Positions 9,015 to 18,775 are shown, counted from the stretch's first letter. The stretch: DNA of 64,000 nt from Amycolatopsis antarctica (GCF_002262875.1 NZ_NKYE01000005.1:62001-126000), one strand, 5' to 3'. Numbers and translations are program-made. Notes: generated by a model not told the origin, from the letters alone.

Positions 9015-9217
9015 GAGGTCACCGTAGGTCCGCACGTGTCCGCGGGAGTACGCCCGCGGGCCGGTTCCAGGGCAAGTGCAGACGAAGGATGCCTGCCCCG
9101 GACCGTGGGCACTCACTTTCGTCGGTACGGCTCGCCGCGTTCGGCGCTGGTGGCGTTGCCCCCGGGCGAGTGAACTCGACGGTAGGAAAAAGACACACCG
9201 AACGAGGGGTGACAGGG

Positions 9218-10852
9218 ATGCGGACGTGGACGAAGCGAGGGCTGCTCGCGCTCGCGGCGCTGACCGGGGTGACGGCAGGTCTGCTGCCGGTCGTCGGTCA
9301 TGCCGAGGCGCCGGACCCGGGCGGGTCCGGGGGCACCGGCGGGACAGTGGTGCGGACCGAGTCCGGGGCGGTGCGCGGTACGGAGAACGCGGGCACCCGC
9401 TCGTTCCAGGGAATCCCGTACGCCGCCCCGCCGGTCGGCGACATGCGGTGGCAGGACCCTCGGCCCGCCGCGCGCTGGGAGGGGGAACGCGACGCGAGCA
9501 AGCCCGGTACGCCCTGCGCGCAGGCACCGGGAGAGGTCGCCGAAGGCAGCCTCAGCGAGGACTGCCTGTACCTGAACGTCACCTCGCCCTCCGGCACGAA
9601 GAAGGGGCCGAAGCCGGTCATCGTCTGGGTGCACGGCGGCGGCTACTTCATGGGTACCGGCAGCAACTACGGGCCGCAGCGCCTCGCCGAGCAGGGTGAC
9701 GCCGTCGTCGTCACGATCAACTACCGGCTCGGCGTGTTCGGCTACTTCGGCCACTCCGGACTGAAGGGTTCCGGTACCTACGGCCTGGCCGACCAGCAGG
9801 CCGCCTTCGCCTGGGTCCGGCGCAACGCGGCCGCGTTCGGCGGCGATCCGGGCAACGTGACCGTCGCGGGCCAGTCCGCCGGCGCGATCAGCAACTGCGC
9901 CCACCTCACCTCGCCCTCGGCCACCGGGCTGTTCGACAAGGCCATCACCCAGAGCGGTGCGTGCGACCTCGACTGGCTGGCCAACCTCGAGTTCCGCGGC
10001 GACCAGGAAGCGGCGATCTTCGAACCGCTGTCCACCGTCGAAGCACGCGGACGCGAGACGGCGACCGGCGCGGGCTGTCCCGAGGGGGACGACGCGGAGA
10101 CGATCGAGTGCCTGCGCGGACTGCCGGTGGAGGAACTGCTGAAGTCGCAGGGCAAGTTCATCAGGCCCGCCTACGGCACCCGCGTGCTGCCGACACACCC
10201 CGCGGACGCGGTGCGCAGGGGCTGGTTCCACCGGGTGCCCGTGCTTTCCGGTCAGACCCACGACGAGTCCACCGCCTCCACGGCCGTCTACGACCAGGGG
10301 CCGGGGGAGAACCAGCGGCAGCCGATGACCGAGCAGACCTTCGACGAGGTGATGACCGAGACCTTCGGCAAGGACGAGGCGAAGGTCCGGGCCGAGTATC
10401 CGCGCGAGGCCTACGATTCCGCCGCGCTCGCCTGGTCGGCGATCGCGACCGACCGCAAGTGGACGTGCAACCAGCTCACCACCTCGCGCAACCTGTCCCG
10501 GCACGTGCCGGTGTTCCACTACGAGTACGCCGACCCGCAGGCTCCGCCGCTGTCGCCGGCCCCGCCGCAGATGCCGATGGGCGCCCAGCACGCCTCGGAC
10601 CTGTGGTCGCTGTTCGACCTGTTCGGCTTCCCCGCGCCGCTGGACCCCGCGCAGCAGCAGCTCTCCGAGCGGATGATCGGCTACTGGAGCGAGTTCGCGG
10701 CCACCGGCAGGCCCGGCGCCGACTGGCCGGAGTTCGAGCGGAAGGACAAGCCGCCGTACGTCCAGTCGCTGGCCCCCGGTGAGGGCGGCGTCGGCCCGGT
10801 CGACCTGGCCGCCGAGCACCACTGCGGCTTCTGGTCGAAGTTCGACCGGTAA
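9218..10852 (+). CDS. Secreted type-B carboxylesterase
   Basis: A 544-residue carboxylesterase/lipase of the type-B (cholinesterase-like) family, hydrolysing ester bonds outside the cell. An N-terminal signal peptide (residues 1-28, MRTWTKRG then LLALAALTGVTAGLL) is followed by the esterase domain. The catalytic triad can be read as Ser220 in VAGQSAGAISN (Gln replaces the more usual Glu before Ser), Glu350 in GQTHDESTAS and His458 in MGAQHASDL; the oxyanion segment is VHGGGYFMG. The ATG at 9218 has GACAGGG just upstream and begins the signal peptide. It is divergent from the kinase gene with about 200 bp between. Substrate unknown. Confidence 0.9.
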   Translation: MRTWTKRGLLALAALTGVTAGLLPVVGHAEAPDPGGSGGTGGTVVRTESGAVRGTENAGTRSFQGIPYAAPPVGDMRWQDPRPAARWEGERDASKPGTPCAQAPGEVAEGSLSEDCLYLNVTSPSGTKKGPKPVIVWVHGGGYFMGTGSNYGPQRLAEQGDAVVVTINYRLGVFGYFGHSGLKGSGTYGLADQQAAFAWVRRNAAAFGGDPGNVTVAGQSAGAISNCAHLTSPSATGLFDKAITQSGACDLDWLANLEFRGDQEAAIFEPLSTVEARGRETATGAGCPEGDDAETIECLRGLPVEELLKSQGKFIRPAYGTRVLPTHPADAVRRGWFHRVPVLSGQTHDESTASTAVYDQGPGENQRQPMTEQTFDEVMTETFGKDEAKVRAEYPREAYDSAALAWSAIATDRKWTCNQLTTSRNLSRHVPVFHYEYADPQAPPLSPAPPQMPMGAQHASDLWSLFDLFGFPAPLDPAQQQLSERMIGYWSEFAATGRPGADWPEFERKDKPPYVQSLAPGEGGVGPVDLAAEHHCGFWSKFDR

Positions 10853-10909
10853 CCCGGAGCGGACACCGTTTCGCCGACGCGGGCGCGTGGCTTGCGCGCC
10901 CGCGCCGGC

Positions 10910-10943
10910 GAACGCCCCTCGGGTGCTCACCCGACGGGCGTTC
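10910..10943. terminator. Bidirectional terminator between convergent genes
   Basis: Inverted repeat GAACGCCC-ctc-GGGT-gct-cACCC-gac-GGGCGTTC with two stacked stems. It lies between the esterase stop and the convergent MFS gene and includes the MFS stop codon. Confidence 0.65.
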
Positions 10944-12528
10944 CGCGCTTGCCTTCGTCGGCCGTGGCACCGGCCTGTTCCGGCGTCTCCGCCGCACGGG
11001 TGGCCTCGGCGACGTCGCTCGAACGGATACCGCGCAGCATCACCACCGCCAGAACCGACGCCGTCGCGAGGATCACCGCACCGGCGACGGCGGTGACTCC
11101 GATGCCGGAGGTGAACGCCTCCCTGGCCGAGGCCAGCAGCGGGGCCCCGAGTTCAGGTGGAACCCGACCGGCCACCGCCACGGCACCGCCGAGGGTCTCG
11201 CCCGCCGCGTCCAGTGCCTCCGGCGGCAGGCCGGCAGGGGCGGTCCCGGCGATGTCGGCGCGGTACACAGCGATCCCGATGCTCCCGAAGATCGCCATGC
11301 CCAGTGCCCCGCCGAACTCGCCGCCGGTTTCCGCCATCGCCGACGCCGCGCCGGCCCGCCCCGGCGGTGCGCTGGCCATCACGAGGTCGGTCGCCAGCGC
11401 CATCCCGGCACCCATGCCGAACAGCATCACCGACACCGAGACGACCAGGTAGCCGATACCGGTGCCGGTCTCCAGGCGGCTCAGCATGACGAAGCCGGTC
11501 GCCGTCAGCGCCAGCCCGGCGCCCACCACGTATCCCGGCCGGACGACGCGGGACAGCAGCGCGCCCAGGGTCGTGCTCACCATCATCGCGAGGAAGGTCG
11601 GCAGGTTCCACAACGCGGCCTCGAGCGGCCCGAGTCCCAGGACGAGCTGCATGTACTGCGAGGAGAGCAGCGCGAACCCGAGCATGGCGAAGGTGCTCAA
11701 CACACCGACGGTGATCGACACCGAGAACGACCGCTTCCGGAACAGCTTCACGTCGATCATCGGATCGGGGCGGCGCCGCTGCCTGCGGACGAACAGCGCG
11801 CCCATCGTCAGTCCGGCCACAATGGACAGTACGGCCGGCCAGCCGATGGCGACGTCCTCCGCGATCCGCTTGACACCGTTGATGATCGGCAGCACGGCGG
11901 CCAGCGAGAGAACCGCGCTGATCAGGTCGAACCGGTCCGGATCCGGGTTCCGGAACTCCGGCAGCAGCAACGGGCCGAGCACGAGCAGCAGCGCCATCGC
12001 GGGAACGTTGATCAGGAACACCGAGCCCCACCAGAAATGCTCGAGCAGCATTCCGCCGACGATCGGGCCGAGAACGGCACCGCCGGCGAAACCGCTCGTC
12101 CACACCGAGATCGCCAGCGTGCGCTGTGCCGAGTCGTGGAACATGTTGCGGATCAGCGACAGCGTGGACGGGGCCAGCGTGGCACCCGCGACACCGAGCA
12201 CGGCCCGCGCGGCGATCAGGAGTTCGGCGCTGCTCGAGAACGCCGCCGCCACCGACGCCGCCCCGAACGCGGTCGCGCCGATCAGCAGCAGCCTGCGCCT
12301 GCCGATCCGGTCACCGAGGGAGCCCATGGTGATCAGCAGTCCGCCGAGCAGGAAGCCGTAGATGTCGACGATCCACAGCAGTTGCGAACTCGTCGGTGCC
12401 AGCTCGGCACTGATGAACGGCAGCCCGAAGAAGAGCACGGACATGTCCATCGAGACCAGCAGACAGGGCAGGACCAGGACGGCGAGACCGAGCCATTCCC
12501 GCCTGCCGGCCTTGGCCGTGGGCGTCAT
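10927..12528 (-). CDS. MFS drug exporter, DHA2 (14-helix) family
   Basis: A 533-residue major facilitator of the EmrB/QacA/SmvA type, expected to pump cationic or lipophilic drugs out in exchange for protons. About 14 hydrophobic helices are seen. The motif A loop appears as GSLGDRIGRRRLLLIG (about residues 68-83) and the antiporter motif C region as GPIVGGMLLEHFWWGSVFLINVP. The start ATG overlaps by four bases the stop of a 37-codon ORF, and both follow the AfsR-like regulator in the same direction. The exporter may thus be controlled by that regulator. Transported compound unknown. Confidence 0.9.
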   Translation of the reverse strand: MTPTAKAGRREWLGLAVLVLPCLLVSMDMSVLFFGLPFISAELAPTSSQLLWIVDIYGFLLGGLLITMGSLGDRIGRRRLLLIGATAFGAASVAAAFSSSAELLIAARAVLGVAGATLAPSTLSLIRNMFHDSAQRTLAISVWTSGFAGGAVLGPIVGGMLLEHFWWGSVFLINVPAMALLLVLGPLLLPEFRNPDPDRFDLISAVLSLAAVLPIINGVKRIAEDVAIGWPAVLSIVAGLTMGALFVRRQRRRPDPMIDVKLFRKRSFSVSITVGVLSTFAMLGFALLSSQYMQLVLGLGPLEAALWNLPTFLAMMVSTTLGALLSRVVRPGYVVGAGLALTATGFVMLSRLETGTGIGYLVVSVSVMLFGMGAGMALATDLVMASAPPGRAGAASAMAETGGEFGGALGMAIFGSIGIAVYRADIAGTAPAGLPPEALDAAGETLGGAVAVAGRVPPELGAPLLASAREAFTSGIGVTAVAGAVILATASVLAVVMLRGIRSSDVAEATRAAETPEQAGATADEGKRGTPVG

Positions 12529-12638
12529 GGGATCACCTCGAAGGCAGGCTCGCTACCGGCGGTGGCGACCCGGTCCCCCCGGCGGACCAGGTCGCGCATG
12601 GTCGTGACGTCGCCCCCGGCGACGATCTGTTCGCTCAT
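12525..12638 (-). CDS. 37-residue ORF translationally coupled to the MFS exporter
   Basis: A short ORF (MSEQIVAGGDVTTMRDLV..., ending AFEVIP) stops in an ATGA overlap with the exporter start. A -10-like CAGACT (12651-12646) lies 7 nt before its ATG, the same arrangement as other leaderless genes here. It could be a small protein or a leader whose translation opens the exporter start. No homologue is recognised, and coupling plus promoter spacing is the only evidence. Confidence 0.5.
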   Translation of the reverse strand: MSEQIVAGGDVTTMRDLVRRGDRVATAGSEPAFEVIP

Positions 12639-12696
12639 GACGGCGAGTCTGGCCGAGACCGCTTACCGTCCGAGCACGCGAACCTGACCGCCGGGG

Positions 12697-15600
12697 TCAG
12701 GCCTCCGGCAGTCCGGTCAGCGCCCGGATCCCGGCCTCGTCCAGCCCGGCCCCGTGCGCGTGCTCCCGCTCGTACCCGGCCTCGCCGAGCCGGTCGCGCA
12801 CCTGAGCGTGGATACCGGTGGCGCCGGCGAGCCCGATGCCGCGCCGCGCCCCGGCCGCACCCAGCAGCCGGGCGGCCCGCACCACGGCACCGTCCCGCCA
12901 GGCCAGCTCGGCCAGTCCCTCCAGCGCGTACGCCGCCGCCTGCACGCTCGGGCCGCCGATCGACGCGGTCAGTCCCCGCAGGTGCAGGGCCAGCGCCTCC
13001 TCGGTCCTCCCGCGCGCCGCCGCGATCCGGCCGAGCAGGCTCAGCGCCCGCATCCGAGTCTCCTCCAGCTCGAACCGGGTCGACGCCGTCACGAGCGTGA
13101 CGCGCTCCGCGAGCGTCCCGGCCTCGTCCAGTTCCCCGCGCCCCAGCGCCAGTTCGGCCAGGCCGAGCCGGGCAACGGCCGCCTTGTCCACCGAACCCGC
13201 CCGCCTGGCCAGTTCGGCCGCGCGCTCGTAGTCCACTCGCGCGCCGTCCACCCGCCCCGCGACGAGCTGCGCCTCCGCCCGCATCGCGAACAGGTCCGCG
13301 GTCTCCTGGATCGCACCCAGCTCCTCGGTCAGCCCGACGGCCTCGTCGATCAGTTCGAGCGCCCGATCGCAACGTCCCTGCCAGCCTTCGAGCTGCCCCA
13401 GCGCTCCCAGCACCATCGACAGTCCCCACCGTTCGCCCAGTTCCCGGAAACTGCCGAGCGCGGAGGTGAGCAGGCTGCGCGCACCGGCGAGATCGCCCCG
13501 GTACAACTCGAGCATCCCCTGGCCCATCGGGGCCAGCGCCGCCGTCCACCGATCCCGCCCGGTGATGGCCACGATCCGGGTCCGCAGCGCGCTGTCCGTC
13601 GCCGGCGGCCCGACGACGACCGCGTGCAGCACCGTCACGAACGGCTGTCGGGGCGGGCCGGTCAGCGACTGCACCACCTGCTCCGCCACCCGCAGATGCT
13701 CGTGCAGCCGGACGTTCTCCGGCGGGTCGAACAGCGCGTTGAGCACGCAGGTCGCGTACTCCTGCGCCAGGTCGTCCGGCGGGCTGGTGCCGACCCGGAC
13801 GGCCAGCTCGGCGGCCAGCACCGCCCCCTCCGACCGCCGGCCACGCATCCACCAGTACGGCACCAGCACGCTTGCCAGCCGTAACGCGAGCCGTGTGTCG
13901 GCGTCGATCGCCCAGCGCAGGGCGGCGTGCAGGTTGTCGTGCTCGGGGTCGAGCAGCGCCAGCCAGTCGAGCTGCTCGGCGCGCAGCAGGTGCGGGGCGG
14001 CCGTCTCGGCCAGTGCGAGGAAGTGCTCGGCGTGCGCCCGTCGCAGTCCCTCCGTGCGGCCCGAATCGGCGAGCCGTTCGGCGCAGAACGCGTGGATCGT
14101 GCGCAGCATCCGGTACCGGCCGTCGATGCTCTCCACGAGCGACTTGTCGACGAGGCCGCTGAGCGCGTCCAGAGCGTCCGAGGCGCGGCAGACCCGCTCC
14201 GCGGCGGCCAGGGTCACCCCGCCGGAGAACACGGTCAGCCCGGCGGCCAGTTCGCGTTCGCCGTCGTCCAGCAGTCCCCAGCTCCATTCCACCACCCCGC
14301 GCAGCGTCCGGTGCCTGCTGGACGCCGTCCGGCTTCCCTTGGACAGCAAGGAAAACCGATCGTCCAGCCGGGCGGCGACCTCGGCCACCGGCAACGAGCG
14401 CAACCGGGCCGCGGCCAGCTCGATCGCCAGCGGCAGCCCGTCGAGCGCCTCACAGATCCGCAGCACGTCGTCCACAGTGGACCCGTCGAGGGTGAAGTCC
14501 GGACGCCCCGCCACCGCGCGATCGGCGAACATCCGCACCGCCGGGTAGTCCAGCGCCAGGGCAGGCTCGGTGCCCGGCGGGGCCGCCCGCAACCGCGGCA
14601 CCGGCAACAGCGCCTCGCCGGTGATGCCCAGCGGTTCCCGGCTGGTCGCCAGGATCCGCACCGGCGGGCAGGCCGCGAGCAGCGCCCCGGCCAGCCGAGC
14701 GGCGGCCTCCACCAGGTGCTCGCAGTTGTCCAGCACCAGCAGCACCGGCCGTTCCGTCAGTGCCTCGACCAGCCGCTCCACCGGCGAGGCGGGGGTCCGC
14801 TCCTGGACCGGCACCGGTATCGCCACCTCGCGCAGGCCCAGCGCGGTCAGCGCCGCCTGCGGCACGTCCGCCGGATCGGTCAGCGGAGCCAGCTCGACCA
14901 GGCAGGCCTCGACGGCAGGGCCGGCGCCACCCGCCGCCTCGATCGCCAGCCGGGTCTTGCCGGTGCCGCCGGGCCCGGTCAGCGTCACCAGGCGGCCCCG
15001 CTCCAGCAGTTCGGTGACCCGGGCCAGTTCCTCGTCGCGGCCCACGAAACTGGTCAACTGCGCGGGCAGCCGCGAGCGCCCCGGCACCGAGGGCTCGCCT
15101 CGGAGCACGGCCAGGTGCGCCGCGGCCAGCTCCGCCGACGGATCGACCCCCAGCTCCTCGGCCAGCATCCGCCGGGCCGTCTCGTAGGCGGTCAGCGCCT
15201 CCGGTGTCCGTCCGGCGCCGTGCAGCGCGCGGACCAGCAGGACGTGCGGCTGTTCGCGCAGCGGATGGGACGCCGTCAGCTTCCGCAGTCCGGCCACCAG
15301 CCCGGCATGCTCCCCGCAGCGCAGCCGGGCGTCGAAACCGTCGGCGAGCGCGTCCAGCCGCAGTTCCTCCAGCCACGGCAGCTCGCCGGCCAGCGGGGCG
15401 TCGGCGAGCGCGGGCCCGCGCCACAACGCGTTCGCCTCCCGCAGCAGGGCCGCCGCCCGGATCGGCTCGCCCGCGTCGAGGGCCTGCCTGCCCTCCGCGG
15501 CGAGACGGGCGAAGCGGTGCACGTCGACCTGGTCCGGATCGACCGCCAGCCGGTAGCCACCGGCATGGGACTCGACCACGGCGGCCCCGGAACCCAGCGC

Positions 15601-15816
15601 CCGGCGCAGCCGGGAAACCTGGGACTGCAGGGCGTTGACCGCCCCGGAGGGCACCGCCTCGCCGTAGAGGCCGTCGATCAGCCGGGACGTGCCGACGACC
15701 GAGCCCGCGCCGAGCGCCAGCAGGGTCAGCAGCGCGCGGGCCCGTGGCCCTGGCACGGCGAGCGCGCGACCATCGGGATCGCGCACGTCGGTAGGACCCA
15801 GGATACCGACCCGCAT
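12697..15816 (-). CDS. AfsR/SARP-type regulator (BTAD plus NB-ARC ATPase)
   Basis: A 1039-residue regulator. An OmpR-like winged helix (residues about 10-90) and a bacterial transcriptional activation domain (about 95-240) make the SARP part, which binds direct repeats near promoters. An ATPase of the NB-ARC/STAND type follows (P-loop TGPGGTGKTRLA about 275-290, Walker B VLLVLDNCEH), then a helical repeat region rich in Ala/Leu/Arg like TPR units. Such proteins are often pathway or stress regulators in actinomycetes. ATG 15816 has a -10 CATACT 6 nt upstream. It precedes the small ORF and MFS exporter by 58 bp, so it may control them. The stop is followed by a weak 7-bp hairpin. Confidence 0.9.
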   Translation of the reverse strand: MRVGILGPTDVRDPDGRALAVPGPRARALLTLLALGAGSVVGTSRLIDGLYGEAVPSGAVNALQSQVSRLRRALGSGAAVVESHAGGYRLAVDPDQVDVHRFARLAAEGRQALDAGEPIRAAALLREANALWRGPALADAPLAGELPWLEELRLDALADGFDARLRCGEHAGLVAGLRKLTASHPLREQPHVLLVRALHGAGRTPEALTAYETARRMLAEELGVDPSAELAAAHLAVLRGEPSVPGRSRLPAQLTSFVGRDEELARVTELLERGRLVTLTGPGGTGKTRLAIEAAGGAGPAVEACLVELAPLTDPADVPQAALTALGLREVAIPVPVQERTPASPVERLVEALTERPVLLVLDNCEHLVEAAARLAGALLAACPPVRILATSREPLGITGEALLPVPRLRAAPPGTEPALALDYPAVRMFADRAVAGRPDFTLDGSTVDDVLRICEALDGLPLAIELAAARLRSLPVAEVAARLDDRFSLLSKGSRTASSRHRTLRGVVEWSWGLLDDGERELAAGLTVFSGGVTLAAAERVCRASDALDALSGLVDKSLVESIDGRYRMLRTIHAFCAERLADSGRTEGLRRAHAEHFLALAETAAPHLLRAEQLDWLALLDPEHDNLHAALRWAIDADTRLALRLASVLVPYWWMRGRRSEGAVLAAELAVRVGTSPPDDLAQEYATCVLNALFDPPENVRLHEHLRVAEQVVQSLTGPPRQPFVTVLHAVVVGPPATDSALRTRIVAITGRDRWTAALAPMGQGMLELYRGDLAGARSLLTSALGSFRELGERWGLSMVLGALGQLEGWQGRCDRALELIDEAVGLTEELGAIQETADLFAMRAEAQLVAGRVDGARVDYERAAELARRAGSVDKAAVARLGLAELALGRGELDEAGTLAERVTLVTASTRFELEETRMRALSLLGRIAAARGRTEEALALHLRGLTASIGGPSVQAAAYALEGLAELAWRDGAVVRAARLLGAAGARRGIGLAGATGIHAQVRDRLGEAGYEREHAHGAGLDEAGIRALTGLPEA

Positions 15817-15866
15817 GGCGACAGTATGTCGCGTCGTGCTGGACGACGGCGGGGAAGCGGCGAGGC

Positions 15867-17444
15867 TCAGGCGCGGAACGACATGTGCCGCAGCTCCGGC
15901 CACGACTCGGCCCACGACTGCCTGCGGCCCTCGCAGAGAAAGATCGGCATGCCCTGCGTGACGTTCGGGACCCGGTGCCCGTTGTCCACAGTGGATACCC
16001 ATTGGACGTCGGAGAAGTGCCGCCGCAGCTCGCCGCGTTTCCAGCCGACGAACAGCGTCGTCGAAGCGTCCTCCGGCGGCATGCCGAAGTACCAGGCGCC
16101 GCGGCCGGTGCTGAACGCCTCCGGCAGTCCGCGATCCGGCCCGAACCGGTCGATCGCCGCCGCGTGCCAGTACGTCTCGGTCACCACCGTCGTCCGCGCC
16201 CGCTGCTCCGGTGGTAGTGCGCGGTAGGTGCTCGCGACGTCGTCGACGAACTCCGGCCAGCCGAACTCCTCCAGCGCCATCTGCATCGGGTGGTACGGCT
16301 TGTCCGCGTAGTACGTCAGCGGGGTCACCGGCAGGCCCTGGATCGCGAACGCCGCCGAGGCCGCGTAGATCGGGATCGCCGTCCGCCACGCCCATGAGCG
16401 CGCGGGCAGCCGCCGCTCGATGTCCGCCGATGCGGCCGCGAAGCACAGGGCGAACAGGCCAGCCACGTAGTACGGGCGCCCGGAGTTGACCAGGAACACC
16501 AGCGTCACGCCCAGCACCGTCCAGCCGAGGAACCGGTACGGCCTCAGGTGCGGCGAGCGCAGCAACCGCCACCCGCCCCACAGCACGAAGGCGGCGCCCA
16601 CCGCCATGCCCGCCTGCTCCAGGGCCATCGGCAGGAACGTCAGCCTGCCCCCGGCGAACGAGGCCTCACCGGCGACGATCCTGTCCATCTCGAGCTGCGG
16701 CCAGCCGTTGGATGCCTGCCAGATCAGTGTCGGGACGGTGGCGAGCGCCGCGATCCCCGCTCCCGCCCACAGCATCGGACGGCGCAGCAGGTCGCGGGGC
16801 CCGACCGCCAGCGCGGCGACCGCCAGCACCACCCAGAAGAACGGGACGAGGAACTTGACCTGCATCGCCACCGCGGTGACCAGTCCGGCGAAGAGCAGTA
16901 GGCGGTCGTCCGGGCGTCCCCGCGAACGCAGGCGCGTCCACCGCACGACCAGCCAGGTGAGCACCGTCCACAGCACCGCGTCCACCATGTGCGTGGCGAG
17001 GATGTGGCCCGATCCGGCGAGCAGGTGCGGGGAGCAGGCGTACGCCGCCGCGGCCATCGTCTGCGCGCGCCACCGTCCGCCGAACTCGCGCGCGATCAGC
17101 GCGGACACCACCACGCCCAGCCCGGTGAGCAGGATCGCCGGAGCACGCAGTCCGACGACCGAACCCGGGAAAAGCGTGTCCATCAGCCCCGCGAGGGCCG
17201 GCAGCAACGGCGGCTGGTCGGCGTACCCCCAGGCCAGGTTCCTGCCCGCGGCGACGAAGTACAGCTCGTCGCCGTGGTAGCCGTACCGTCCGGCGAAGGC
17301 CAGCAGCAGGCCCATCGCCGCCACCGCCACCGCTAGGACCGGCAACCTGGCGAACGGTGCGATGTCCGTGGTGGGCTTCGTCGCCGGCCGGGGCGGGTGT
17401 GCTTGGTCCGCCGGGGTTTCGGTGGGTGTGGTGGTCGACGGCAC
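15867..17444 (-). CDS. GT39/ArnT-like membrane glycosyltransferase
   Basis: A 525-residue polytopic protein of the PMT_2 (dolichyl-phosphate-mannose mannosyltransferase-like, GT-C) superfamily, which moves a sugar from a polyprenyl-phosphate donor on the outer membrane face. After a Pro/Thr-rich cytoplasmic tail (residues 1-35) the first external loop carries RYGYHGDELYFVAAGRNLAWGYADQPP, where the Asp-Glu pair is the expected catalytic/metal site. About ten helices follow and a soluble C-terminal domain of about 140 residues. GTG 17444 has TATCCT (17457-17452) 7 nt upstream, fixing a leaderless start; a longer in-frame upstream stretch is low-complexity Arg/Pro and unlikely. Acceptor is unknown. 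Confidence 0.85.
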   Translation of the reverse strand: MPSTTTPTETPADQAHPPRPATKPTTDIAPFARLPVLAVAVAAMGLLLAFAGRYGYHGDELYFVAAGRNLAWGYADQPPLLPALAGLMDTLFPGSVVGLRAPAILLTGLGVVVSALIAREFGGRWRAQTMAAAAYACSPHLLAGSGHILATHMVDAVLWTVLTWLVVRWTRLRSRGRPDDRLLLFAGLVTAVAMQVKFLVPFFWVVLAVAALAVGPRDLLRRPMLWAGAGIAALATVPTLIWQASNGWPQLEMDRIVAGEASFAGGRLTFLPMALEQAGMAVGAAFVLWGGWRLLRSPHLRPYRFLGWTVLGVTLVFLVNSGRPYYVAGLFALCFAAASADIERRLPARSWAWRTAIPIYAASAAFAIQGLPVTPLTYYADKPYHPMQMALEEFGWPEFVDDVASTYRALPPEQRARTTVVTETYWHAAAIDRFGPDRGLPEAFSTGRGAWYFGMPPEDASTTLFVGWKRGELRRHFSDVQWVSTVDNGHRVPNVTQGMPIFLCEGRRQSWAESWPELRHMSFRA

Positions 17445-17575
17445 GAGGTCGAGGATAACGGCGCGGTAACCGTCATCCCGCCTCGGAGTCGGCCGATTCG
17501 GGCGGAGTAGCTGCGGGTGGTCGAGTGGGCGCGCTACGGTGATCGCTGCTGGTGGACGTTGCACGAGGGGGAGTC

Positions 17576-18127
17576 GTGGCTGGCGGAGGGAACGCGTTCC
17601 TGAGCGGCGTGCTCGGGGCGGACATGTACGGCGGCGCCCAGGGGGAGCTGGAGCGCGAGGTCGTGGACACGCGCCGGGACGCCGAGGCGGAACACCGCGT
17701 GGTGGGCGCCGGTGACGGTGGCGTGACACCCGGCGGCTTCGTCGAGTCGGTGACGCCGACCGGCAGCACCACCGGTGGCGGCTACACCCTGGACCCGGAA
17801 GCGCTGGCCGCGAAGATCACCGAGTTCGAAGCCATCCGCGACCGGATCGCCGACCGGTCTGACGACCTCAAGAGAGCAGCAGAGAGGGTTGAGCCGCCGT
17901 CGCTGGATGCCCCGGCGATCGGACAGGCCGACGCGACCAGACGCTCGCTCTTGGTGGCTGCGGAACACGCAGGCGCCATGCGGGAGTACGCCCAGTCGTT
18001 CATCGACGCGTTGCGCAAGGCCAACGGCACCTACGTAACGCAAGAAGATGACACGACGGGTGTGTTCAAGGATCAGGCTGGTGCGGACACGAATCTGCCG
18101 ACCGGGACTGGAAGTCTGTTCGAATGA
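17576..18127 (+). CDS. WXG100-superfamily-like type VII secretion protein
   Basis: A 183-residue protein with a Gly-rich N-terminus and a helical core (about residues 68-160: LDPEALAAKITEFEAIRDRIADRSDDL ..., HAGAMREYAQSFIDALRKA). It has no signal peptide. It resembles the protein at 63082-63588 (shared GG[YF]-x-[LI]-x-PE start of the helix and the later FI-x-A segment). Position before a lipoprotein, a PPE-like protein and EspG suggests a cargo or partner of a type VII secretion system. GTG 17576 was chosen for the GAGGGGGAG just upstream; an in-frame GTG at 17552 is possible. A TACGGT -10 is at 17535-17540. The stop overlaps the next start by four bases. Family assignment is tentative. Confidence 0.7.
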   Translation: MAGGGNAFLSGVLGADMYGGAQGELEREVVDTRRDAEAEHRVVGAGDGGVTPGGFVESVTPTGSTTGGGYTLDPEALAAKITEFEAIRDRIADRSDDLKRAAERVEPPSLDAPAIGQADATRRSLLVAAEHAGAMREYAQSFIDALRKANGTYVTQEDDTTGVFKDQAGADTNLPTGTGSLFE

Positions 18128-18774
18128 CCGGATCGTTGAGTAACAGGAAGCGTGCCCTTCTGATGGTGGGTGCAGTGTCGGCAGGGGTGTTGGCTCTCGG
18201 TTGTTCAGTCGAGAAGTCAGGGCAGCCGGCGGTGCCCCCTTCGCAGCCGAGTGCCTCCGAGAGTTCCGGTCCTCCCCCCGGCCCGTCGAGTGGCGGCACC
18301 AAGGCGCCAGCCGTTCAGGAGCCGATCGACACCGCGAAGTACGAGGGCGATGCCTGTGCGAGCCTGACAAACGCTCAGCAGCAGGAGTTCGGGGTGAATG
18401 ATGCCGGCAGGTTGCAAGAGTTTCCTGGTAGCGACGATACGAACTGCTCGTGGAATACCGGAGCCAACAACGATGTCACGATTGGTGTGACCTACAACAC
18501 TTCGATCGATAACGGGCTCAGCAATCTGTACGAGTTGGACGAGACAGGACACTGGGACGCTGGCTACTTCGAACCCACCGAGGTATCCGGTTATCCCGCT
18601 GTGTTCCAGTCGATCAACGATGATCGTCCCGGTGGGGGATGTGGGCTTTCGGTAGCGGTCACCGATCAGGTGTTCTTCACCTCGATCATCCAGGGGCGCC
18701 CCGGGCAGGACGGGTGCAAGGCGGCGGAGAACGTTGCCGAGGCAGTGATCGAGACGATCAAGCAGGGGGCTTGA
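18124..18774 (+). CDS. DUF3558-like lipoprotein in type VII cassette
   Basis: A 216-residue lipoprotein: positively charged start, hydrophobic segment and lipobox LALGC (Cys27), then a Ser/Pro-rich linker (about 30-65) and a DUF3558-like domain (DACASLTNAQQQEFGVND ... NCSWNTG ... GGGCGLSVAVTDQ). It starts inside the previous stop (ATGA) and ends two bases before the next ATG, so it is a fixed member of the cassette. Base composition is markedly lower in GC than the neighbours (a 60-base sample at 18421 is about 53 percent), suggesting relaxed codon choice or recent arrival. Role unknown. Confidence 0.8.
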   Translation: MTGSLSNRKRALLMVGAVSAGVLALGCSVEKSGQPAVPPSQPSASESSGPPPGPSSGGTKAPAVQEPIDTAKYEGDACASLTNAQQQEFGVNDAGRLQEFPGSDDTNCSWNTGANNDVTIGVTYNTSIDNGLSNLYELDETGHWDAGYFEPTEVSGYPAVFQSINDDRPGGGCGLSVAVTDQVFFTSIIQGRPGQDGCKAAENVAEAVIETIKQGA

Positions 18775-18775
18775 G

